From Pseudomonas sp. St316 (GTDB lineage Bacteria; Pseudomonadota; Gammaproteobacteria; Pseudomonadales; Pseudomonadaceae): a DNA stretch of 64,000 bases. The position numbers and the translations under genes were made by a program. Location: assembly GCF_018325905.1 (NCBI RefSeq), contig NZ_AP021901.1, forward strand, positions 4,588,001 through 4,652,000, read 5' to 3'. Positions 19,390-30,307 of the stretch are shown here, piece by piece. The notes under the pieces are model-generated. The model worked only from the letters and a program-made list of their open reading frames with translations. It ran no database searches and was not told the origin of the DNA. The number at the start of each line of letters is the position of its first letter. Within the stretch, counting starts at the first letter, position 1.

Positions 19390-20532
19390 CTAGATTGCGG
19401 TGGCGCCCAGCGCGGTCACGAGCTGTTGCAAAGCCGCCGACTGTCCTTCGATACGAACTTTCAGGCTGTCGATTTCCCGCCGTGGCGGATAATGCTTGCG
19501 CAAGGCGTCGAACGCGCTGCGTTGCTCGCCGATCGTGCCCACCAGGCTGCGGCGAAAGCTCGCATCGTCGCCACGCGGGTCGTACACGCTTCGGCACAAC
19601 GCCGCCAAGGCCCAGGCCGGGTCGGTTTCGGCATCCAGGGTGATGCCACCCAGCCAGGGCCGAGGCAACAGGTCGCTGAGGCTGACTTCAACCGGCTGTT
19701 CCAGGAAAGCGCACAAGGCCTGGTAGATCTGGGCAGTGCCACGTTGGCGGCCATCGAGACTGTAACCGGCTATATGCGGGGTGGCGATCACGCACAAATC
19801 GGCCAGGTCCACATCCACGGTGGGCTCCTGCTCCCAGACATCCAGCACCGCTTGCAGGTCTTCGCGCTCCAGCAACACTTCGCGTAGCGCGGTGTTGTCG
19901 ATCACCGGGCCGCGGGCCGCGTTGATCAGCCAGGTCCCGGGCTTGAGTTGGTTCAGCCGTGCTTCGTCGAACAGGTGCCACGTCGGTTGCTCACCGTCGC
20001 GGGTCAACGGTGTGTGCAGGCTGATCACATCGCACTGCTCGATGATCTGCTCCAGGCTCACATAGTCGCCCCCCTCCGCGGCCTGACGTGGCGGATCGCA
20101 GACCTTCACGGCCCAGCCAAGCCCCTTGAGCACCTCGATCAACCGCCCACCCACCTGGCCCGCACCGACCACGCCGAAGGTCCGCTGCTCAAGCTGCGCG
20201 CCTTCGATTTCTGCCAGGGTCATCAGGCTGCCCAGCACATAGTCCACCACGCCACGGGCATTGCAGCCCGGCGCGCTGGCCCAGCGGATACCCGCCTCGG
20301 CAAGATAGTCCAGGTCCAGGTGATCGGTGCCGATGGTGCACGTGCCGACGAAGCGCACCTTGCTGCCCTCCAGCAGGGCCCGATTGACCTGGCTGACCGA
20401 ACGCACCAGCAGCACATCGGCTTGCTCGACCATCGTCCGGTCGATCCCCCGGCCCGGTACTCGGCGGATTTCGCCGAATCCTTGGAAAAATGCATCAAGC
20501 AGGGGGATGTTTTCGTCGGCGACGATCAGCAT
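19390..20532 (-). CDS. pdxB: Erythronate-4-phosphate dehydrogenase PdxB
   Basis: A 380-residue D-2-hydroxyacid dehydrogenase that oxidises 4-phosphoerythronate in the DXP-dependent pyridoxal phosphate pathway. The NAD-binding motif is [11 protein letters not shown] near residue 120. The conserved [11 protein letters not shown] and the [13 protein letters not shown] segment with the catalytic His follow, and a C-terminal PdxB dimerisation domain distinguishes it from SerA. GGAG is 8 nt before the ATG. It is convergent with the 59-residue gene. Confidence 0.96.
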   Translation of the reverse strand: MLIVADENIPLLDAFFQGFGEIRRVPGRGIDRTMVEQADVLLVRSVSQVNRALLEGSKVRFVGTCTIGTDHLDLDYLAEAGIRWASAPGCNARGVVDYVLGSLMTLAEIEGAQLEQRTFGVVGAGQVGGRLIEVLKGLGWAVKVCDPPRQAAEGGDYVSLEQIIEQCDVISLHTPLTRDGEQPTWHLFDEARLNQLKPGTWLINAARGPVIDNTALREVLLEREDLQAVLDVWEQEPTVDVDLADLCVIATPHIAGYSLDGRQRGTAQIYQALCAFLEQPVEVSLSDLLPRPWLGGITLDAETDPAWALAALCRSVYDPRGDDASFRRSLVGTIGEQRSAFDALRKHYPPRREIDSLKVRIEGQSAALQQLVTALGATAI

Positions 20533-20624
20533 GGCAGAGCTCCTTTGGCGGGGATGGGCAGTGTAGGTGTTCCGAGGGTTCTGCGCATTAATAGGAGCGA
20601 ATGACGTTGTGGCGAGGGGATTTA

Positions 20625-20713
20625 TGTGGGAGCAAAGCTTGCTCGCGATGCAGGCACCTCGGTTCCTAGGGAGACCGCATCATCTTCATCGCGGGCAAGC
20701 CTTGCTCCCACAG
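20625..20713. repeat. REPIN (inverted REP pair)
   Basis: TGTGGGAGCAAAGCTTGCTC on the left and GCGGGCAAGCCTTGCTCCCA on the right face each other, with about 50 bp between. It lies in the pdxB-MATE intergenic region and can be read through as a false N-terminal extension of the MATE gene. Confidence 0.9.
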
Positions 20714-20826
20714 GTGCTCGAAAATTGAAAAAGCGCTTACAAATCCCCAACACAGGTTTTTTCCTGACCACTGTGTCAAGGCGTAGAATGCGCCGCCTTG
20801 CGCTTAATCTTTCGGACGCTTGCCCT

Positions 20827-22230
20827 GTGAACCCTGTAACCGCTACCCCCACCACCCTCTCCCGCCCGGCCCGCGTTCGCCTTGAACTCAGGACCTTGCT
20901 GGCCCTGGCCTTGCCGATCATGGTGGCGCAACTGGCAACCACCGCCATGGGGTTTGTCGATGCGGTGATGGCCGGGCGCGTCGGCCCGCGGGACCTGGCA
21001 GCCGTGGCCCTGGGCAACTCGATCTGGGTGCCGGTGTTCCTGTTGATGACCGGCACGCTGTTGGCGACCACGCCGAAAGTTGCCCAGCGCTTCGGTGCCG
21101 GCACGTTCGACGAGATCGGGCCGCTGGTGCGCCAGGCGCTGTGGCTGGCCTTGGTGGTGGGGTTGATCGCCACACTGGTGCTGTTCAGCGCCGAACCGAT
21201 CCTGCACATCATGAAGGTCGACCCTGAACTGATTGGCCCATGCATGGAATACCTGCGGGGCATCGGCACGGGCCTGCCGGCCGTGGCGCTGTATCACGTA
21301 CTGCGCTGCTTCAGCGACGGCCTGGGGCGCACGAGGCCGGCGATGGTGCTGGGGCTGTGCGGGTTGGCGCTGAACATTCCGCTCAATTACATCTTCATCT
21401 ATGGACACCTCGGCGTGCCTGCCATGGGCGGCGTCGGTTGTGGCTGGGCCACGGCCATCGTGATGTGGGTCATGGCCCTGGGCATGGCCGGTTGGGCCCG
21501 CTGGGCACCGGCCTATCAGTCGAGCCGATTGTTCAGCCGTTTCGACTGGCCGCAATGGGCGGTCATCAAGCGCCTGCTGGGCATCGGTTTGCCGATTGGC
21601 ATAGCGGTGTTCGCCGAATCGAGCATTTTCGCGGTGATCGCGCTGCTGATCGGCAGCCTCGGCGCCACAGTGGTGGCCGGGCACCAGATCGCGCTGAACT
21701 TCAGCTCCCTGGTGTTCATGATCCCCTACTCCCTGGGCATGGCCGTCACGGTGCGGGTCGGCCAGGCCCTGGGCCGCCGTCAGCCTCGCGAAGCGCGCTT
21801 CGCTGCCGGGGTGGGCATGGGCACGGCCCTGGCGTACGCCTGCCTGTCGGCGAGCCTGATGTTCGCGCTGCGCGGGCCTATCGCGGCGATCTATACCGCC
21901 GATCCGGTGGTGATCGAGGTGGCCTCGATGCTGATCGTCTACGCGGCGCTGTTCCAGTTTTCCGATGCGATCCAGGTCACGGCGGCAGGCGCGTTACGAG
22001 GCTTGCAGGACACCCGGGTAACGATGATCCTGACCCTGTTCGCCTATTGGGGCATCGGCCTGCCGGTGGGTTACGCCCTGGGCCTGACCGACTGGCTCGG
22101 TGCCGCCAGCGGCCCGAGCGGGTTATGGCAAGGCCTGATCGTGGGCTTGAGCTGCGCGGCGCTGATGCTGTCGATCCGCCTGGCACGCAGCGCGCGCAAA
22201 CAGATCCGCCTCAGCCGCTCGACGGATTAA
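20827..22230 (+). CDS. norM: MATE-family multidrug efflux pump (NorM/PmpM-like)
   Basis: A 467-residue membrane antiporter with about 12 helices. The first helices read [42 protein letters not shown], the typical NorM pattern with the AGR and LG motifs. It is expected to export cationic drugs and fluoroquinolones using H+ or Na+, and it is closest to what I know of P. aeruginosa PmpM. The GTG at 20827 is the likely start; ATG at 20788 is possible but overlaps a TAGAAT promoter-like hexamer, and the frame beyond is REPIN sequence. Its stop overlaps the stop of convergent tusA. Confidence 0.88.
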   Translation: MNPVTATPTTLSRPARVRLELRTLLALALPIMVAQLATTAMGFVDAVMAGRVGPRDLAAVALGNSIWVPVFLLMTGTLLATTPKVAQRFGAGTFDEIGPLVRQALWLALVVGLIATLVLFSAEPILHIMKVDPELIGPCMEYLRGIGTGLPAVALYHVLRCFSDGLGRTRPAMVLGLCGLALNIPLNYIFIYGHLGVPAMGGVGCGWATAIVMWVMALGMAGWARWAPAYQSSRLFSRFDWPQWAVIKRLLGIGLPIGIAVFAESSIFAVIALLIGSLGATVVAGHQIALNFSSLVFMIPYSLGMAVTVRVGQALGRRQPREARFAAGVGMGTALAYACLSASLMFALRGPIAAIYTADPVVIEVASMLIVYAALFQFSDAIQVTAAGALRGLQDTRVTMILTLFAYWGIGLPVGYALGLTDWLGAASGPSGLWQGLIVGLSCAALMLSIRLARSARKQIRLSRSTD

Positions 22231-22478
22231 GCGAGTTTCTTGCGGATCCAGTAGAAGTAAGTGCCCGCTTCCTCTTGCTGGGCCACCAGTTCGTGGTCCA
22301 GGAACACGCAAAACTTGGGGATGTCGCGGCGAGTCGAGGGATCGGTGGCGATCACTTTCAGCAGCCCTCCGGGAACCAGGTCGCGGATGTGCTGGTGCAG
22401 CATCATCACCGGTTCCGGGCAATTGAGACCCGAGGCATCCAGCGTGCCGTCCACCGGCGTATCGTTCATTTCACTCAT
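22227..22478 (-). CDS. tusA: Sulfur carrier protein TusA
   Basis: An 83-residue sulfur-transfer protein with the TusA signature [16 protein letters not shown]; the cysteine in NCPEP carries the persulfide. TusA relays sulfur from IscS toward 2-thiouridine in tRNA and also affects molybdenum cofactor and iron-sulfur partitioning. GGAG with a 6-nt spacer supports the ATG at 22478. It is convergent with the MATE gene, and the two stop codons overlap. Confidence 0.96.
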   Translation of the reverse strand: MSEMNDTPVDGTLDASGLNCPEPVMMLHQHIRDLVPGGLLKVIATDPSTRRDIPKFCVFLDHELVAQQEEAGTYFYWIRKKLA

Positions 22479-22563
22479 GTTCTACTCCTGAAACTGGCCG
22501 GCATTGTCGCGCAATGTCGGTCCTGAGCAAAGCCTGTGGGGTAGCAAACATGTGAGAGCAAGA

Positions 22564-22650
22564 CTGTGGGAGCAAGGCTTGCCCGCGATGCAGGCACCTC
22601 GGTCTCCTGACCGCGTCATCGTTCATCGCGAGCAAGCTTTGCTCCCACGG
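22564..22650. repeat. REPIN overlapping the 3' end of rlmM
   Basis: CTGTGGGAGCAAGGCTTGCC and GCGAGCAAGCTTTGCTCCCA form an inverted REP pair. Its right arm lies inside the rlmM reading frame: the last codons of rlmM (RGSKACSR and stop) are REP sequence. Confidence 0.9.
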
Positions 22651-23710
22651 GGCTTTTTGGTGTCCAGCCGGCGCAAATGGCAGGTCACTTCCTCGCGGTC
22701 GTGGTACAGCTGCTTGCAACCGATCTCGACCTTGATCCCCCGAGCCTTGAAACCCTCGGCGATGCGTTCGAGCAGGCGCTTGACCTCGGCATAACGCTGT
22801 TTCATCGGCAGCTTGAGATTGACCACCGCCTCGCGACAGTGCCCTTCGCCAATCCACTCTTCGAGCATCGCCGCATTGCGCGCCGGTTTCTCGACGATGT
22901 CGCAGACCATCCAGTCCACCGGCTGCTTGGGCTTGAACGTAAAACCGTCCGCCATCAGGTGCTGAACCAGGCCGGTATCCATCAGACTTTCAGCCATCGG
23001 GCCGTTGTCGATAGCGGTCACCAGCATGCCGCGGTTGACCAACTGCCAGGTCCAGCCGCCCGGCGCGGCGCCGAGGTCCACGCCGGTCATGTCGCTGTGC
23101 AGGCGCTCGTCCCACTGGTCCCGGGGATGAAATGGTGCCAGGCCTCTTCAAGCTTGAGGGTGGAACGGCTCGGGGCTTCCCGGGGAAACTTCAGGCGGGG
23201 AATGCCCATGGGCCACATCGCCGAGTTATCGGATTCGGCCAGGCCCAGGAACACTTCGCGGCCACTCTTGAAGGTCAGCAGCAGGCGCGGCTTGTGCGGG
23301 TCGTCCACCAGCTTGCCGGCGCCGACCAGTGCCTTGCGCAAGGGGCCTTCGAACTTTTTGCAGAAGTTCGACAGTTCCTTGCCGTCGTTGGTATCCACCA
23401 CTTCCAGCCACAGGCTGCCACAGGTCGGGAAAGCGGCCATGTGAGCCAGGATGACGCTGATGCGATCGGTTTCCGGCAAATCGATGAAGGTGCCGCGCGC
23501 CCACTGGCGCGGAAAAATCAGTTCGGCGAAACGCTGGCCGCCCATCAGCCGCTCGGCGCCGTCGTCTTCAGTGCAGACAAATTCAGCGCAGGCACTGGCC
23601 GGTTTGGCCTTGGCGTAGCCGGCCACGTTGAGCCGGGCCGCGTGTTCGGCGATCTCGGAACAGACCTCGCCTTCGAAGCCCGGCCGGCAGTGCATGAAAA
23701 GCGTGTTCAT
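22623..23710 (-). pseudogene. rlmM: 23S rRNA 2'-O-ribose methyltransferase RlmM, frameshifted
   Basis: RlmM methylates C2498 of 23S rRNA using SAM. The N-terminal part (from MNTLFMHCRPGFEGEVC at 23710) reads to EEAWHHFIPG and then leaves frame, stopping at 23087. The C-terminal part, including the SAM motif DLGAAPGGWTWQL and catalytic-type KLPMK, is in the next frame (to 22623). On the coding strand the junction reads ATCCCCGGGACCAG; one more C gives HFIPRDQWDERL, the sequence expected. So a single base is missing in a C/G run at 23120-23126. This may be a sequencing error. Corrected length would be about 362 residues. GGAG precedes the start by 5 nt. Confidence 0.9.
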
Positions 23711-23846
23711 TGAAACTCCGTAGCAAAGCCTGTCACGAAAACCGCCGCATGATAGCGGACTTCGGAACCGCGAACCTGCCCATAGAGTCCAGTGATTAGT
23801 CATACGCTCAAAACAGGGCTAGGTTAAAGGCTCTGTCCGTCCCGTC

Positions 23847-23866
23847 AGTCCGTAGCCGTGCGGACT
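23847..23866 (+). promoter_or_regulatory. 5' UTR hairpin in front of acnA
   Basis: AGTCCG and CGGACT form a 6-bp stem with an 8-nt loop, ending 4 bp before the GGAG ribosome site of acnA. It could modulate translation or mRNA stability; there is no direct evidence. Confidence 0.3.
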
Positions 23867-23882
23867 CAAAGGAGTCATTTCA

Positions 23883-26624
23883 ATGCCGTCCCTCGATAGC
23901 CTGAAAACCCTTAAAACACTGCAAGTCGACGCCAGGACCTACCATTACTTCAGCCTGCCGGATGCCGCCCGAAGCCTGGGCGACCTGGACAAGCTGCCCA
24001 TGTCGTTGAAGGTACTGCTGGAAAACCTGCTGCGCTGGGAAGATGAAAAAACCGTCACCGGCACCGACCTCAAGGCCCTGGCCGGGTGGCTCAAGGAGCG
24101 CCGCTCCGACCGCGAGATCCAATACCGCCCCGCTCGGGTGTTGATGCAAGACTTCACCGGCGTCCCCGCCGTGGTCGACCTGGCCGCCATGCGCGCCGCC
24201 GTGGAAAAGGCCGGCGGCGATCCCCAGCGAATCAACCCGCTGTCGCCGGTGGACCTGGTGATCGACCACTCGGTGATGGTGGACAAATTCGCCAGCAGCC
24301 AGGCGTTCGAGCAGAACGTCGACATCGAAATGCAACGCAACGGTGAACGCTACGCCTTCCTGCGCTGGGGCCAGAGCGCCTTCGACAACTTCAGCGTGGT
24401 GCCACCGGGCACCGGCATCTGCCATCAGGTCAACCTTGAGTACCTGGGCCGCACCGTGTGGACTAAAGAAGAAGACGGCCGCACCTACGCGTTCCCGGAC
24501 ACCCTGGTGGGCACCGACTCCCACACCACCATGATCAACGGCCTCGGCGTACTGGGCTGGGGCGTCGGCGGGATCGAGGCGGAAGCCGCCATGCTCGGCC
24601 AACCGGTGTCGATGCTGATTCCCGAGGTCATCGGCTTCAAACTCATCGGCAAGCTGCGCGAAGGCATCACCGCCACCGACCTGGTGCTGACCGTCACGCA
24701 GATGCTGCGCAAGAAAGGTGTGGTGGGCAAATTTGTCGAATTCTATGGCGATGGCCTTGCCGACCTGCCCCTGGCCGACCGCGCCACCATCGCCAACATG
24801 GCCCCGGAATACGGCGCCACCTGCGGTTTCTTCCCGGTGGACGATGTGACCCTGGACTACCTGCGCTTGTCCGGGCGTCCGGCAGAAACCGTGAAGCTGG
24901 TCGAGGCTTACTGCAAGGCCCAGGGCCTGTGGCGCCTGCCCGGCCAGGAACCGGTGTTCAGCGACACCCTGGAGCTGGACATGGGCAGCGTCGAGGCCAG
25001 TCTCGCCGGACCGAAACGCCCGCAGGATCGGGTTTCGCTGCCGAATGTCGGCCAGGCTTTCAGCGATTTCCTGGGATTGCAGGTCAAACCCACCAGCAAA
25101 GAAGAAGGTCGCCTGGAAAGTGAAGGTGGCGGTGGCGTCGCGGTGGGCAATGCCGATCAGGTGGGTGAAGCCGAATACGAATTCGAAGGCCACACCCATC
25201 GCCTGAAAAACGGCGCGGTGGTGATTGCCGCGATCACCTCGTGCACCAACACCTCCAACCCCAGCGTAATGATGGCCGCCGGGCTGCTGGCAAAAAAAGC
25301 CGTGGAAAAAGGCCTGGTCCGCAAGCCTTGGGTCAAGAGTTCCCTGGCGCCGGGTTCCAAGGTCGTCACCGACTACTACAAGGCGGCCGGCCTGACCGAG
25401 TACCTGGATAAACTCGGTTTCGACCTGGTGGGCTATGGTTGCACCACCTGCATCGGCAACTCCGGGCCGTTGCCGGAGCCCATCGAAAAAGCCATCCAGA
25501 AAGCCGACCTGACCGTGGCCTCGGTATTGTCGGGCAACCGCAACTTCGAAGGCCGGGTGCACCCACTGGTGAAGACCAACTGGCTGGCCTCACCGCCGTT
25601 GGTGGTCGCCTATGCCCTGGCCGGCACGGTGCGCATCGACATCAGCAGCGAGCCGCTGGGCAACGACCGGGACGGCAAGCCGGTGTACCTGCGGGACATC
25701 TGGCCCAGCAGCCAGGAAGTGGCCGCAGCGGTGGCCCAGGTCAACACCAGCATGTTCCACAAGGAATACGCCGCCGTGTTTGCCGGTGACGAGCAATGGC
25801 AGGCCATTGAAGTGCCGCAAGCGGCGACCTATGTCTGGCAGGACGATTCGACCTATATCCAGCACCCACCTTTCTTCGATGGCATTGGCGGGCCGCCACC
25901 GGTCATCAAGAACGTCGAAGGCGCCCGGGTCCTGGCGCTGCTCGGCGATTCGGTCACCACCGACCACATCTCCCCGGCCGGCAACATCAAGACCGACAGC
26001 CCGGCCGGTCGCTATCTGCGCGAACAGGGCGTGGAACCACGGGACTTCAACTCCTACGGTTCAAGGCGCGGCAACCACCAGGTGATGATGCGCGGCACTT
26101 TCGCCAACATCCGCATTCGCAACGAGATGCTCGATGGCGAGGAAGGCGGCAACACGATCTACATCCCCAGCGGCGAGAAAATGCCGATCTACGATGCCGC
26201 CATGCTCTACCAAACCACGGGGACACCCCTGGTGGTGATCGCCGGCCAGGAATATGGCACCGGATCGAGCCGTGACTGGGCGGCCAAAGGCACCAACCTG
26301 CTGGGGGTCAAGGCGGTGATCGCCGAAAGCTTCGAGCGCATCCACCGCTCCAACCTGGTAGGCATGGGCGTGCTGCCGTTGCAGTTCAAGCTCGACCAGA
26401 ACCGCAAGAGCCTGAACCTCACGGGCAAGGAAACCTTGGATATCCTCGGACTGGATGGCGTCGAGCTGACCCCGCGGATGAACCTGCCCCTGGTGATTAC
26501 CCGCGAGGACGGGCGCCAGGAGCGGATCGAGGTGTTGTGCCGGATCGATACGCTCAATGAAGTGGAATACTTCAAGGCGGGCGGGATCCTGCACTACGTC
26601 CTGCGGCAGTTGATTGCCGGATAA
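23883..26624 (+). CDS. acnA: Aconitate hydratase A
   Basis: A 913-residue aconitase of the AcnA/IRP1 type that interconverts citrate and isocitrate in the TCA and glyoxylate cycles. The 4Fe-4S cluster ligands sit in [11 protein letters not shown] and [12 protein letters not shown]. The swivel domain contains [16 protein letters not shown] sequence ([16 protein letters not shown]) and [16 protein letters not shown] stands 8 nt before the ATG at 23883. AcnA enzymes are usually the stress-stable aconitase, induced by iron or oxidative stress. Confidence 0.98.
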   Translation: MPSLDSLKTLKTLQVDARTYHYFSLPDAARSLGDLDKLPMSLKVLLENLLRWEDEKTVTGTDLKALAGWLKERRSDREIQYRPARVLMQDFTGVPAVVDLAAMRAAVEKAGGDPQRINPLSPVDLVIDHSVMVDKFASSQAFEQNVDIEMQRNGERYAFLRWGQSAFDNFSVVPPGTGICHQVNLEYLGRTVWTKEEDGRTYAFPDTLVGTDSHTTMINGLGVLGWGVGGIEAEAAMLGQPVSMLIPEVIGFKLIGKLREGITATDLVLTVTQMLRKKGVVGKFVEFYGDGLADLPLADRATIANMAPEYGATCGFFPVDDVTLDYLRLSGRPAETVKLVEAYCKAQGLWRLPGQEPVFSDTLELDMGSVEASLAGPKRPQDRVSLPNVGQAFSDFLGLQVKPTSKEEGRLESEGGGGVAVGNADQVGEAEYEFEGHTHRLKNGAVVIAAITSCTNTSNPSVMMAAGLLAKKAVEKGLVRKPWVKSSLAPGSKVVTDYYKAAGLTEYLDKLGFDLVGYGCTTCIGNSGPLPEPIEKAIQKADLTVASVLSGNRNFEGRVHPLVKTNWLASPPLVVAYALAGTVRIDISSEPLGNDRDGKPVYLRDIWPSSQEVAAAVAQVNTSMFHKEYAAVFAGDEQWQAIEVPQAATYVWQDDSTYIQHPPFFDGIGGPPPVIKNVEGARVLALLGDSVTTDHISPAGNIKTDSPAGRYLREQGVEPRDFNSYGSRRGNHQVMMRGTFANIRIRNEMLDGEEGGNTIYIPSGEKMPIYDAAMLYQTTGTPLVVIAGQEYGTGSSRDWAAKGTNLLGVKAVIAESFERIHRSNLVGMGVLPLQFKLDQNRKSLNLTGKETLDILGLDGVELTPRMNLPLVITREDGRQERIEVLCRIDTLNEVEYFKAGGILHYVLRQLIAG

Positions 26625-26937
26625 ACGCAATCCCGTGGGAGTGGGCCTGTCCGCGAATACCATCGGTCACTCATGAAGGGTTGACGGATAAACAGCATTC
26701 GCGAACAGGCTCCACGCACCAGCCTGTCCTTGAAGGACGGTATCCATCACCGTTTTTGTATCAGCCTGCCTATAATCCCCTCCCACTGACGCTCAAGGAA
26801 CGGCGTCAGCCCGCGAAGTGCCCACCCCTGCCCATGAGTCGGCGTGGACACAAATTGTGCTCTTTGCGCGACATGCCAGCGTCGTAGACCCGGCGGCCAC
26901 GTTCGCCCAAAGCTCCACCGCCTAATAAGGATGTTGT
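26625..26937. other. Intergenic region with a diverged REPIN
   Basis: No gene is visible. The left part holds a variant REP pair at 26633-26718. The remainder contains the ribosome site AAGGA of the CPBP gene and probably its promoter, but I cannot place a convincing -35/-10 pair. Confidence 0.6.
26633..26718. repeat. Variant REPIN
   Basis: CGTGGGAGTGGGCCTGTCCGCG on one side and CGCGAACAGGCTCCACG on the other are inverted and related to the REP family but differ from the common type, suggesting another REP subfamily or an old copy. Confidence 0.65.
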
Positions 26938-27726
26938 ATGCCTGCTCTCCCCTGGCCGTACCTGGCCCTCCTCTCCCTTGGCTATGCCTTGGCCCTGGCC
27001 TACGGGCAACTGGCTTGGACGGCCGCCATTACGGTTGCCTTGCTGCTGTTCGCCGGTTATGCCGTGCGCCAGCAACCGATGCCGATCGGCCGGTTTCTCG
27101 GCCACGCCCTGTTCGTGGTGATGGCCCTGGCATTGGCGATGCATTGGATGCCCGGCTTTTTCAACGGGCGGGCGATCCCGCCACAGCGCCTGACCGACGA
27201 TGCCGCGCGATTCGCCATGTACCTGAACCAGGACAAACCCTTGATCGGCTTCTGGCTGCTCCTGGCCTGCCCCTGGATCGTCGGCCGCCGCTCGTTTCGC
27301 CTGTCGGTCTATGCCACGGTCCTGGGCCTGGCGCTGAGCGCGGTGCTGGCCCTCGGCGGGGCGATGCTGCTAGGCATGATCCACTGGGCACCAAAATGGC
27401 CAGATCACGCCTGGTTGTGGGCCCTGAATAATCTTTTATTGGTGACCCTGGTAGAGGAAGCGCTGTTTCGTGGCTACATTCAAGGAGGCCTGAGCCGGCG
27501 CTTCAAACAGTTGTCCTACGGCGACAATCTCGCCCTGCTCCTGGCCTCGCTGCTGTTCGGCCTGGTACACGCCGGCGCGGGGTGGCAATGGGTACTGCTA
27601 TCGGGCCTGGCGGGGATCGGTTATGGCCTGGCATATCGTTTTGGCGGCCTGAGCGCAGCGATTGCCACCCATTTTGGCCTCAACCTGCTTCATTTCGCCC
27701 TATTTACCTACCCGATGCTGGCGTGA
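26938..27726 (+). CDS. CPBP-family intramembrane metalloprotease
   Basis: A 262-residue membrane protein with about seven helices. The three CPBP (Abi/Rce1-like) motifs are all present: EEALFRGYI (EExxxR), FGLVHAG (FxxxH) and HFGLN (HxxxN), which coordinate the catalytic water or zinc inside the membrane. Bacterial members process or degrade membrane substrates and sometimes confer peptide immunity; the substrate here is unknown. It begins after AAGGA 7 nt before the ATG and lies between acnA and aer in the same direction. Confidence 0.88.
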   Translation: MPALPWPYLALLSLGYALALAYGQLAWTAAITVALLLFAGYAVRQQPMPIGRFLGHALFVVMALALAMHWMPGFFNGRAIPPQRLTDDAARFAMYLNQDKPLIGFWLLLACPWIVGRRSFRLSVYATVLGLALSAVLALGGAMLLGMIHWAPKWPDHAWLWALNNLLLVTLVEEALFRGYIQGGLSRRFKQLSYGDNLALLLASLLFGLVHAGAGWQWVLLSGLAGIGYGLAYRFGGLSAAIATHFGLNLLHFALFTYPMLA

Positions 27727-27803
27727 TAGCGACAGGCAAAAATAACCTCAATTAAAACCTGACACCGCCGACAACCTTTCAAAGCCTTGCGGATCTAGAC
27801 ACC

Positions 27804-29369
27804 ATGCGTAACAACCAACCCGTCACACAACGCGAAAGGACCTTCCCGGCCCAGCAACGACTGATTTCTACCACCGACGCCAAGGGCGTAATCACCTACT
27901 GCAACGACGCTTTCGTTGAGATCAGCGGGTACTCGAAGGAAGAACTGATCCGTTCGCCGCACAACCTGGTGCGCCATCCCGATGTCCCCTCAGCCGTGTT
28001 CGCGCACATGTGGGGCACGCTCAAACAAGGCTTGCCATGGATGGGCATCGTCAAGAACCGCAGCAAGAACGGTGACCATTACTGGGTCAACGCCTATGTC
28101 ACGCCCGTGTTCGAAGGCAATCAGGTGGTCGGCTACGAATCAGTGCGGGTCAAACCTTCCGCCGAGCAGATCAGCCGCGCCGAAGCGCTTTACCAACGCA
28201 TCAACCAAGGCAAGTCCGCGGTGCCGGGCAGCGACAAATGGCTACCAATGCTGCAGGACTGGCTGCCGTTTATCCTGGTCAGCCAACTGAGCTTCGTCGT
28301 GGGCGCATTCCTCAACTCCCACTGGGGCTTTGCCCTGGCGGCGGTGCTGTCGGTGCCCTTGGGCCTGATGGGACTGCAATGGCAGCAACGCGGGATCAAG
28401 CGCCTGCTGCGCCTGGCCGAGCAAACCACCTCTGACCCGCTGATTGCCCGGATGTACACCGACAGCCGCGGCGTCCAGGCACGCCTGGAGATGTCGATCC
28501 TCAGCCAGGAGGCGCGCCTGAAGACCTGCCTGACCCGTCTGCAGGACACCGCCGAGCACCTTAACGAACAGGCTCGCCAATCCAACACCCTGGCCCATGA
28601 CAGTTCCAGTGGCCTGGAGCGCCAGCGGGTGGAAACCGAACAGGTCGCCACAGCCGTCAACCAGATGGCAGCAACGACCCAGGAAGTCGCCAGCCACGTA
28701 CAGCGCACCGCCGATGCCACCCAGGAAGCCAACCGTCTGACCAGCCGCGGCCGCGACATCGCCGGCGAAACCCGAGACGCCATCGAGCGCCTGTCGGTGG
28801 TGGTCGGCGAGACCGGCCAGACCGTGACCCAGTTGGCCAAGGACAGCGACGAGATCGGCGGCGTGGTGGACGTGATCAAGGGCATCGCCGACCAGACCAA
28901 CCTGCTGGCCCTGAACGCCGCCATCGAAGCGGCCCGTGCTGGTGAGATGGGCCGCGGCTTTGCCGTGGTGGCCGACGAAGTGCGGCAATTGGCACAACGC
29001 ACCAGCGAATCCACCGGGCAGATCCACGCCCTGATCGCCAAGCTCCAGCAGACCGCCACCAACGCCGTGCACACCATGGACGCCGGCCATCGCCAGGCCG
29101 AAGAAGGCGTGGCACGGGTCATGGAGGCCGACCAGGCGCTGGTGGGGATCAGCGAAGCGGTGGCCCACATCACCGACATGACCACCCAGATCGCCGCCGC
29201 CACCGAGGAACAAAGCTCGGTCGCCGAGGAGATCAGCCGCAACATCAGCAACATCTCGGAGCTGGCCGACCAGACCTCGGGACAGGCCCACAGCTCGGCG
29301 CTGCTGAGCGAAGAACTGACCCGCACGGCCAATTCGCAGTATTCGTTGGTGGAGCGCTTCAACCGCTGA
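27804..29369 (+). CDS. aer: Aerotaxis receptor Aer
   Basis: A 521-residue energy taxis transducer. The PAS domain (about residues 20-110, [24 protein letters not shown]) binds FAD in Aer proteins and senses redox state. A membrane region follows at about 150-195 ([37 protein letters not shown]). The cytoplasmic signalling domain carries the invariant hairpin tip [32 protein letters not shown], which contacts CheA/CheW. Its position near the cbb3 operons fits a role in steering cells to suitable oxygen levels. Confidence 0.95.
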   Translation: MRNNQPVTQRERTFPAQQRLISTTDAKGVITYCNDAFVEISGYSKEELIRSPHNLVRHPDVPSAVFAHMWGTLKQGLPWMGIVKNRSKNGDHYWVNAYVTPVFEGNQVVGYESVRVKPSAEQISRAEALYQRINQGKSAVPGSDKWLPMLQDWLPFILVSQLSFVVGAFLNSHWGFALAAVLSVPLGLMGLQWQQRGIKRLLRLAEQTTSDPLIARMYTDSRGVQARLEMSILSQEARLKTCLTRLQDTAEHLNEQARQSNTLAHDSSSGLERQRVETEQVATAVNQMAATTQEVASHVQRTADATQEANRLTSRGRDIAGETRDAIERLSVVVGETGQTVTQLAKDSDEIGGVVDVIKGIADQTNLLALNAAIEAARAGEMGRGFAVVADEVRQLAQRTSESTGQIHALIAKLQQTATNAVHTMDAGHRQAEEGVARVMEADQALVGISEAVAHITDMTTQIAAATEEQSSVAEEISRNISNISELADQTSGQAHSSALLSEELTRTANSQYSLVERFNR

Positions 29370-29385
29370 CTTCAATTGGCAAACC

Positions 29386-29419
29386 AAAAACCCGGACAGT
29401 GAAAGCTCCCGGGTTTTTT
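29386..29419. terminator. Intrinsic terminator after aer
   Basis: AAAAACCCGG pairs with CCGGGTTTTT around a 13-nt loop and is followed by T. Both directions have a T-rich tail, so it can also serve the convergent hydrolase gene. Confidence 0.85.
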
Positions 29420-29433
29420 ATTGCCTGACAGGC

Positions 29434-29502
29434 CGCTATCGCGAGCAAGCTCGCCCACATTGGAATGCGCGCCCCTGTGGGAGCGAGCTTGCTCGCGATG
29501 AG
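29434..29502. repeat. REPIN (inverted REP pair)
   Basis: GCTATCGCGAGCAAGCTCGCCCAC and CTGTGGGAGCGAGCTTGCTC form a tail-to-tail pair with a short (about 20 bp) centre, between the aer terminator and the hydrolase stop codon. Confidence 0.9.
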
Positions 29503-29518
29503 GCCGGCACAGCCCCCC

Positions 29519-30211
29519 TTACCTCTGAACAAGAAACCCGGCAACTTTTTGCGCCGCGGCCTCCAGATGCTGCTCATGGCTGAACCCCGAAGCCTTCAGC
29601 GGCTTGAGGTCATGATCCCCCGCCACCAACCACGACACCTCGATGCTGGGTGACAAGCTATAGCCCTGCACCGCCTGCCGATTGCCCAGCGCGTCCCGCT
29701 CACCCTGGACGATCAAGGTCCGGGTCTTCAATGCCGCCAGGTGCTCGACCCGCGGTTTCTCCGGCTTGCCCACCGCATAGAAGGGATACCCCAGGCACAC
29801 CAGCGCATCCGCGCCCAATTCATCGGCGAGCAGACTCGCCATGCGCCCGCCCATGGACTTGCCGCCAATGGCCAGCCTTCCAGCGACATAAGGCCGCACC
29901 GTGGCATACACCTCGCGCCAGCACTCCAGTAGCTTCGGTGCGGGGTTGGGTGGGCGCTTGCCCCCGTCCACCCGCCGCTGGGCCATGTAGGGAAACTCGA
30001 AACGCAACACGTTGACGCCCCGTGCGGCAAGGCGCGCGGCCATTTCCTCCATGAAGCCGCTGTCCATCGGCGCACCGGCGCCGTGGGCCAGGATCAAGGT
30101 CGCAGGCGTGGCTTCGACGCCCGGTTGCGCGGCCGTCCACAGCCAGCCATGTTGAGCCACGCACCGCGCCCATTGATCCCCGTCAATACTGGCCTTGTGC
30201 TGTTTGTCCAT
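29519..30211 (-). CDS. Alpha/beta hydrolase of the KANL3/TEX30-like family
   Basis: A 230-residue cytoplasmic alpha/beta hydrolase. The nucleophile elbow is [11 protein letters not shown] (Ser in GKSMGG), the acid is in QGERDALG and the base in GDHDLKP, so the triad is complete; the N-terminal [15 protein letters not shown] forms the oxyanion region. Substrate unknown. The start at 30211 has GAGG 5 nt upstream; a longer frame to 30256 does not. It is divergent from ccoN2, and its first codons overlap the Anr-like site at 30173-30186. Confidence 0.85.
   Translation of the reverse strand: MDKQHKASIDGDQWARCVAQHGWLWTAAQPGVEATPATLILAHGAGAPMDSGFMEEMAARLAARGVNVLRFEFPYMAQRRVDGGKRPPNPAPKLLECWREVYATVRPYVAGRLAIGGKSMGGRMASLLADELGADALVCLGYPFYAVGKPEKPRVEHLAALKTRTLIVQGERDALGNRQAVQGYSLSPSIEVSWLVAGDHDLKPLKASGFSHEQHLEAAAQKVAGFLVQR
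30173..30186. promoter_or_regulatory. Anr box upstream of ccoN2
   Basis: TTGATCCCCGTCAA matches TTGAT-N4-ATCAA at 9 of 10 defined positions. A -10-like CATGCT begins 29.5 bp downstream of its centre, exactly as at the hemN promoter, giving a predicted start near 30221 and an 87-nt leader. It overlaps the first codons of the divergent hydrolase gene. In P. aeruginosa the cco2 operon is Anr-activated. Confidence 0.6.
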
Positions 30212-30307
30212 GCTTGCCTCGCTTTTAGTCTGCCTATAACTCCAGGCGAAGAACACCGCCCTGCCTTACGCAGGCGCTCACTTCGGCTGAACCGTGGATG
30301 GGGAACC

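Noticed and set aside
19051..19393. Plus-strand frame starting after AAGGAG at 19051
   Set aside because: It has a fair ribosome site but overlaps the conserved 59-residue gene out of frame and runs through its terminator.
20626..20826. N-terminal extension of the MATE pump
   Set aside because: It translates a REPIN, lacks a ribosome site and runs through a promoter-like TAGAAT; the pump starts at 20827 or 20788.
23880..25562. 560-codon open frame opposite acnA
   Set aside because: Antisense shadow of aconitase; no motif and no ribosome site.
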